Source of the DNA: CAIVPM01 sp964615145
GTDB taxonomy: Bacteria; Bacteroidota; Bacteroidia; Chitinophagales; Chitinophagaceae
Assembly (NCBI GenBank): GCA_964615145.1
Contig: CAZTOP010000021.1
Coordinates: 1-47,008, forward strand
Length of the DNA stretch: 47,008 nt
Direction of reading: 5' to 3'
Below are positions 43,545 to 47,008 of this stretch, one piece after another (position 1 is the stretch's first letter; every line of letters begins with the position of its first letter). A program made the position numbers and the translations under genes. The notes under the pieces are model-generated. The model saw only the letters and a list, made by a program, of their open reading frames with translations, did no database searches and was not told the DNA's origin.

Positions 43545-43858
43545 TACTTTATTTTTAGACTTTCATAAATAGAAGGAACTTTATTGCTGGTAACATACTT
43601 TAAAACATCACATAGTCTATAGTATAGCTTACCGCCTGACTTGTAGTATGTAATCAGTCGTTCGGATCTTAGCTTTGCTGCTAATCGTTTGGAAATTTTG
43701 AGGAATCTACATAAGTCTGTTTCATCCAAAATAACTTCCTCTGCGGGTCTTAATGCTTTGTTGATTCTTTCATCAACATCTTTTAAAAACTCTTGTAATT
43801 CTGGAAATCTGTCTAAATACTTGCTCATATAATTTGTTATTTGAGACCAAATTTGCAT
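43544..43858 (-). CDS. Excisionase-like helix-turn-helix protein
   Basis: A 104-residue protein; an internal ATG at 43828 (MSKYLDRFPELQEF) may be the true start and gives 94 residues. The C-terminal half is an HTH_17/MerR-like winged helix: LDETDLCRFLKISKRLAAKLRSE, a turn, then a GGKLYYRLCDVLKYV wing, as in small Bacteroidota element DNA-binding proteins often called excisionase-like. It heads a three-gene operon with overlapping stops and starts. It may act as a recombination directionality factor for the nearby integrase or regulate element genes. Confidence 0.72.
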   Translation of the reverse strand: MQIWSQITNYMSKYLDRFPELQEFLKDVDERINKALRPAEEVILDETDLCRFLKISKRLAAKLRSERLITYYKSGGKLYYRLCDVLKYVTSNKVPSIYESLKIK

Positions 43859-43888
43859 AACATATTTGAACTAGCTCGCACTTTAGAG

Positions 43889-43923
43889 ACAAAGCTTGCC
43901 GTGAGGCTCACGGCAAGCTTTGT
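43889..43923. repeat. Perfect 16-bp inverted repeat between element genes
   Basis: acaaagcttgccgtga (43889-43904) and its exact complement (43908-43923) flank a 3-nt loop. The core is GC-rich, unlike its surroundings, and has no T-tract on the minus strand. It lies between the excisionase-like gene start and the end of the next minus-strand gene. Confidence 0.85.
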
Positions 43924-43954
43924 AGTATTATTTTACGTTTATATTGAATTTTTA

Positions 43955-44788
43955 TTACTTATAATCTATAATGATAATGGTAAGATGTTCAAGAAAGGAT
44001 GCTCTTGGATATTTTTGTATTTTTAATTGCTTATTTCTATCTTCATAATACCTGTCAGTTAAATTAAATAGTTCAAAGAATGACTTTCGTTGTTGTGAAA
44101 TCGCCATCTTGTTTTCTTCCAGATAGCTGACAAAACCCGATTCTTTAAGTGCTACCCAAACTTCAAGTAGTTGTTTTTCCTTTTCATCATTTCTTGATTC
44201 CTTTTCAATTTTTGCCTCAAGGGGTTTGATGTAAATTTTTTCTAACTCCAATGCAAAGTGGCTATCTAATAATTCCATATAATCATATCTGACCTGCTGA
44301 TGCTGCTGAAGTTCAGAATATGCTTTCTGTGATAAACCCCACTGGTCAAATCGAATATCAATTGAGTTTATTTGCTGAAAATTGTGTAGCTTATTAACAA
44401 AATTACCTTCAAGCGTCCCTGGTTTATTCAAATTAAACTTTACAAAAAATTCCTTTAGATATATTCGTGACTTATGAAGTTCATACATTTTAGTTTCCTC
44501 AGATTCGCTACTGGCTAGCAAGGTCTCCAATCTGTCTAAAATTATTTTATAAGCTTCAATTAAGTTAGTTCTTAAACTGACTACATCACCCAGCATAATA
44601 ACTCCAGTTATGTTGAATTTTTTATCGGAATAACTTTGCAAATTATTGGGATCAAAATCATCTTCGGTAATAAGTTCCAGGTTTTTGAATCCAATTACAC
44701 TGATTAGCCATTTAATGTTTGTAGATAGACTCATATCGTCTTTATAGTAGAATGACCATGTATTATTTTCAACTATCATATTATACAA
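43955..44788 (-). CDS. RteC-like/unknown mobile-element protein
   Basis: A 277-residue soluble protein rich in helices and acidic residues. I do not recognise it firmly. The final 75 residues (LEVWVALKESGFVSYLEEN, then KSFFELFNLTDRYYEDRNKQ and FLEHLTI) recall the C-terminus of RteC, the regulator of CTnDOT-type excision, in the order and spacing of its conserved aromatic and hydrophobic positions; the N-terminal 150 residues are not obviously RteC. A pair of direct repeats lies just upstream of its start. If RteC-like, it would control excision or transfer of the element; confidence in that function is low, in the gene itself high. Confidence 0.6.
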   Translation of the reverse strand: MYNMIVENNTWSFYYKDDMSLSTNIKWLISVIGFKNLELITEDDFDPNNLQSYSDKKFNITGVIMLGDVVSLRTNLIEAYKIILDRLETLLASSESEETKMYELHKSRIYLKEFFVKFNLNKPGTLEGNFVNKLHNFQQINSIDIRFDQWGLSQKAYSELQQHQQVRYDYMELLDSHFALELEKIYIKPLEAKIEKESRNDEKEKQLLEVWVALKESGFVSYLEENKMAISQQRKSFFELFNLTDRYYEDRNKQLKIQKYPRASFLEHLTIIIIDYK

Positions 44789-45196
44789 ATTAAGATTAGA
44801 AAAAATTGTTTATAAGGTTACGAATATTGCTTATAAGTACTAGGGCATTGAGTATTTTTACTTCGACATTTTCGGAACTAATTTCTTTGTAAGTTGTAAC
44901 AATTTTTTAAATATTACAAATAGTAAAAATTGAGAGATTTTATCTGTCGGCATATTTTTAGAATTACTTGATTTTTAGAATCAATAAAAATGCCAGTAAT
45001 TTTTATTGAATTTAAACACGAAGAGGATCGCTAGTTTTATCGAATTTCACGGACTATAAACTAATTCTAATTAGCCAAAAACGATACTATATTAAAAGTC
45101 ATACCATATCAGAGTTAATTCAAAATAATTTAGAATAATCCGAATTAGTTCAAATGAATTTGAATTATTACAGATTATTCCGAAATAATAGCAATC
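44789..45196. other. 408-bp repeat-rich spacer in the element
   Basis: No gene is seen here. The spacer separates two minus-strand operons and holds: direct repeats attgtttataag (44805-44816) and attgcttataag (44826-44837), 21 bp apart, next to the 277-residue gene start; an 11-bp inverted repeat tcaataaaaat/atttttattga (44981-44991 with 44999-45009); and a ttcaaat-ga-atttgaa palindrome (45149-45164) within a chain of aatt/ttcaaa words up to 45190. It may combine a promoter/operator with a terminator or an origin-like region; no oriT or replication gene was recognised. Confidence 0.6.
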
Positions 45197-46102
45197 CTAA
45201 TTATATTGCTCAAATGCTTTTTTATGCATTGTTTTTATTTGCTTAATCAGTGATAATGGTTGCAACACTTTTACCTCATTTCCCAAACGTAAAATCTCCA
45301 TAATAAAATCGTAAGTAATTGCGATAGTAAGTTCGATAATAACTTGTTTTTTATTTTCACCTTTCACGATTTGTGAAGTATGCAAAGGATAGCTTTTTAC
45401 GTATTGTCCTTGTTCCGATTCGAATTGTAAAAGCACCTTTTCTACAGGCTTAGATGTATCGTTGATTATTCCAAAATGATTATTGAATATTTCCGAAATA
45501 TCATAGCCATATTTTTCTTTGAAACTCGTTTTCAAAATTTCCAGTCCACTAATTCTGTCTAATCCGAAAGTTTTTAATTGAGCATCCTTCGTATCAACTG
45601 CTAATAAATACCATCGCCCTTGTGACTCTTTCAATGCCAACGGATGAACTGTTCGATGTGTTATTGTTTCATCCCAATATTTGTAATGTTCAAACTTGGT
45701 AATTTTTTTATTTTGAATCGCATACAAAAGCCCACTAAAATGTTCAAGCCCTCTCGGTTTTCTGCTTTCCCAAAATACGCAATTAGTATATTGCTGTGTG
45801 GCATTAATTGCGTTGATAATTTCATAGCTTTCTAACAAGCGAAGACTATGTTGTTTTTCTTCGGGTCGTTCTCGAATAAAATATCGTTTATCGCCTTTTC
45901 TTTCATTAACAATTTCGAAATTTAATTGCTCGTAAATGTCTTTAATATCACGCTGAAATGTTCGCTTTGAAATCGAGAATTGCTTATCCTGATATTCCGA
46001 TTCTTTTTCGAGAAATCTTTCGATTTCATCGAAAGTAGCTGGGCCTTTTTCCAGGCGTTTAATGATGAGTGAGTATCGTGATAAAAAGGTTTGTTTTGGC
46101 AT
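45197..46102 (-). CDS. WYL-domain transcriptional regulator
   Basis: A 301-residue regulator. N-terminal winged helix (about 5-75: YSLIIKRLEKGPATFDEIERF, ISKRTFQRDIKDI, listed here as the HTH and its recognition helix SKRTFQRDI), a WYL domain (about 120-205) containing the literal W164-Y165-L166 in GRWYLLAVD and the conserved GLDRISGLEIL, and a WCX-like C-terminal domain (about 220-300). WYL proteins sense nucleotides or nucleic acid and often regulate defence or DNA-damage genes. It is the last gene of an operon, 4 bases after the UVR-motif gene, and may autoregulate the operon. Confidence 0.92.
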   Translation of the reverse strand: MPKQTFLSRYSLIIKRLEKGPATFDEIERFLEKESEYQDKQFSISKRTFQRDIKDIYEQLNFEIVNERKGDKRYFIRERPEEKQHSLRLLESYEIINAINATQQYTNCVFWESRKPRGLEHFSGLLYAIQNKKITKFEHYKYWDETITHRTVHPLALKESQGRWYLLAVDTKDAQLKTFGLDRISGLEILKTSFKEKYGYDISEIFNNHFGIINDTSKPVEKVLLQFESEQGQYVKSYPLHTSQIVKGENKKQVIIELTIAITYDFIMEILRLGNEVKVLQPLSLIKQIKTMHKKAFEQYN

Positions 46103-46106
46103 TTTA

Positions 46107-46520
46107 TTAGTTGTAATAAGATGTTTGAAATTTCTTCACCAAATCTACCAATATTATTTCGTTTGTATTACAGATATTGGCTTTGTAAATAATGCAATTT
46201 TCTTTCCATAAAAAATGCGATTGTTCTACCGGTTTTAAAGAATCTATAGAATTTGCTAAACGTTTCTCTTTATCTCTTAGTAAAGCGGCATATTCAAATT
46301 TTTGCTCGTTAATTGCTTCGTTCTTTTCTGCAATAATTTCTTTCAATTTTTTGTTGTAAAATAAAATACTTACATCAACATTAATTACGACAATTTGTAT
46401 TTTATCAATACCGAGTATTGTCGCAATTTTTTGAAACTCTAAATTCATAATAGGCAAATTAATTTGTGGGTTTAATAATTGGTTCAGTTGCTGAATAATT
46501 TCCGAGATTTTTTCGTTCAT
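46107..46520 (-). CDS. Small UVR-motif protein
   Basis: A 137-residue protein without signal or membrane segment. Residues 66-90 form a UVR motif (KNEAINEQKFEYAALLRDKE, with F75-E76, A78-A79, R82-D83 in the canonical places), the UvrB/UvrC interaction element also found in ClpC-type ATPases and McsA. An N-terminal helical part and a C-terminal beta/alpha part (FLWKENCIIYKANICNT) surround it. Encoded between an AAA+ ATPase and a WYL regulator, with short gaps on both sides (15 and 4 bases). A role as adaptor or partner for the ATPase is the most natural reading but is inference. Confidence 0.7.
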   Translation of the reverse strand: MNEKISEIIQQLNQLLNPQINLPIMNLEFQKIATILGIDKIQIVVINVDVSILFYNKKLKEIIAEKNEAINEQKFEYAALLRDKEKRLANSIDSLKPVEQSHFLWKENCIIYKANICNTNEIILVDLVKKFQTSYYN

Positions 46521-46535
46521 AAATTCAAGTGTTTA

Positions 46536-47008
46536 TTAGCCAACTTTCGCAGGTTGAATAAATCCAATAGTCGCTCTTTCAACTTTAAATTGAAAGGTTT
46601 CTTCTTTAGTATTATAAATCTCAGCTAAAGTCATAGCCCGATTCGTGTAATAATCTTTTACGCCAAGTTCTTGTAACAAGCTATTAGATTTTGCGATAGT
46701 TAATTCCTTAAACTGATACAATGTTTGTAATCTTCCTTTTCGAAGTAGTGCTTTGTCAATATCGGCTATTTGCGTGTTAAATGTTGCAATCACCTGAATA
46801 TTCAAACATTCACCAAGTAATCCATCTGTTAAATTTAACAAGGTTGAAATGCTGCTATTTCTTCCTCCATCTCTTGCTGTAATTAATTCTTCAGCATCTT
46901 CAATTACAATAACTGTATTTGTATTTCTAATTAAAAAACTCATCAGTTCTGGAGCATCTAAATTACCTGCCAACTTTGGGGACATAAAGATTACTTTTTT
47001 ATTGAGGT
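46536..47008 (-). CDS. AAA+ ATPase, C-terminal fragment
   Basis: The reading frame continues to the window edge (no stop between the Met at 46985 and base 47008; residues LNKKVIF precede it), so about 157 C-terminal residues are visible and the rest lies outside. Seen: Walker B hydrophobic strand VIVIEDAEEL, sensor-1 VIATFNTQ, and an arginine-finger region RKGRLQTL; the gene ends GFIQPAKVG. Walker A is outside the window. It heads the AAA-UVR-WYL operon. AAA+ members of this type act as remodelling or unfolding ATPases; substrate unknown. Confidence 0.82.
   Translation of the reverse strand, partial: LNKKVIFMSPKLAGNLDAPELMSFLIRNTNTVIVIEDAEELITARDGGRNSSISTLLNLTDGLLGECLNIQVIATFNTQIADIDKALLRKGRLQTLYQFKELTIAKSNSLLQELGVKDYYTNRAMTLAEIYNTKEETFQFKVERATIGFIQPAKVG

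Noticed and set aside
41555..43887. Shared 10-mer gcactttaga upstream of both the integrase and the excisionase-like gene (41555-41564 and 43878-43887)
   Set aside because: A single 10-base match in AT-rich DNA of this size is expected by chance, and the orientation relative to the two genes differs.

Overview
The window comes from an AT-rich Bacteroidota chromosome, most likely a Chitinophagales relative (order-level guess, moderate confidence). Supporting signs: a GldH gliding lipoprotein; type IX secretion sorting tails on two secreted proteins; an ELWxxDGT-repeat protein; LytTR and reg_prop two-component proteins; and -33/-7 promoters of the TTTG-N18/19-TAnnTTTG type ahead of both tRNA genes. 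I see no consistent Shine-Dalgarno motifs, so starts were chosen from signal peptides, family N-termini and ATG over TTG. At least two starts (scpB, mutL) appear to be TTG.

Layout. 1-1857: end of iscS, then iscU and iscA (both gaps hold long hairpins), then a Mn-type superoxide dismutase closed by a 19-bp terminator. 2032-6753: a beta-lactamase-fold lipoprotein and the repair helicase mfd, which carries an in-frame palindromic repeat. 6782-9542: an ECF sigma module (small membrane protein, sigma factor, anti-sigma-like protein, beta-barrel protein) with two matched ECF-type promoters. 9630-11780: gldH overlapping a histidine kinase/response regulator pair. 11798-15523: an Ig-like lipoprotein, a small membrane protein, D-lactate dehydrogenase and a beta-barrel protein. 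15675-21503: core genes atpG, scpB, mutL and murA, with one beta-barrel gene between them; MurA has Asp in place of the fosfomycin-target Cys. 21600-21673: tRNA-Asn on the minus strand.

21826-37037: envelope functions. These are a TonB-dependent receptor coupled to an esterase, a small exported protein, three large secreted proteins (two sharing a paralogous Ig-plus-sorting-tail module), and a TPR-like protein/sensor kinase/LytTR regulator operon. 37040-41212: a GH31 glycosidase overlapping a GNAT acetyltransferase, then a PLP aminotransferase.

41318-47008 looks like an integrated element. tRNA-Phe(GAA) is followed by a strong terminator, a Bacteroidota-type tyrosine integrase, an operon of three small element-type genes (excisionase-like HTH, Cys-rich protein, small membrane protein), an RteC-like protein, a 408-bp repeat-rich spacer, and an operon of an AAA+ ATPase (cut by the window end), a small UVR-motif protein and a WYL regulator. 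That last trio is the best candidate for a poorly described system, possibly cargo of the element. The far end of the element lies outside the window, so its extent is unknown.
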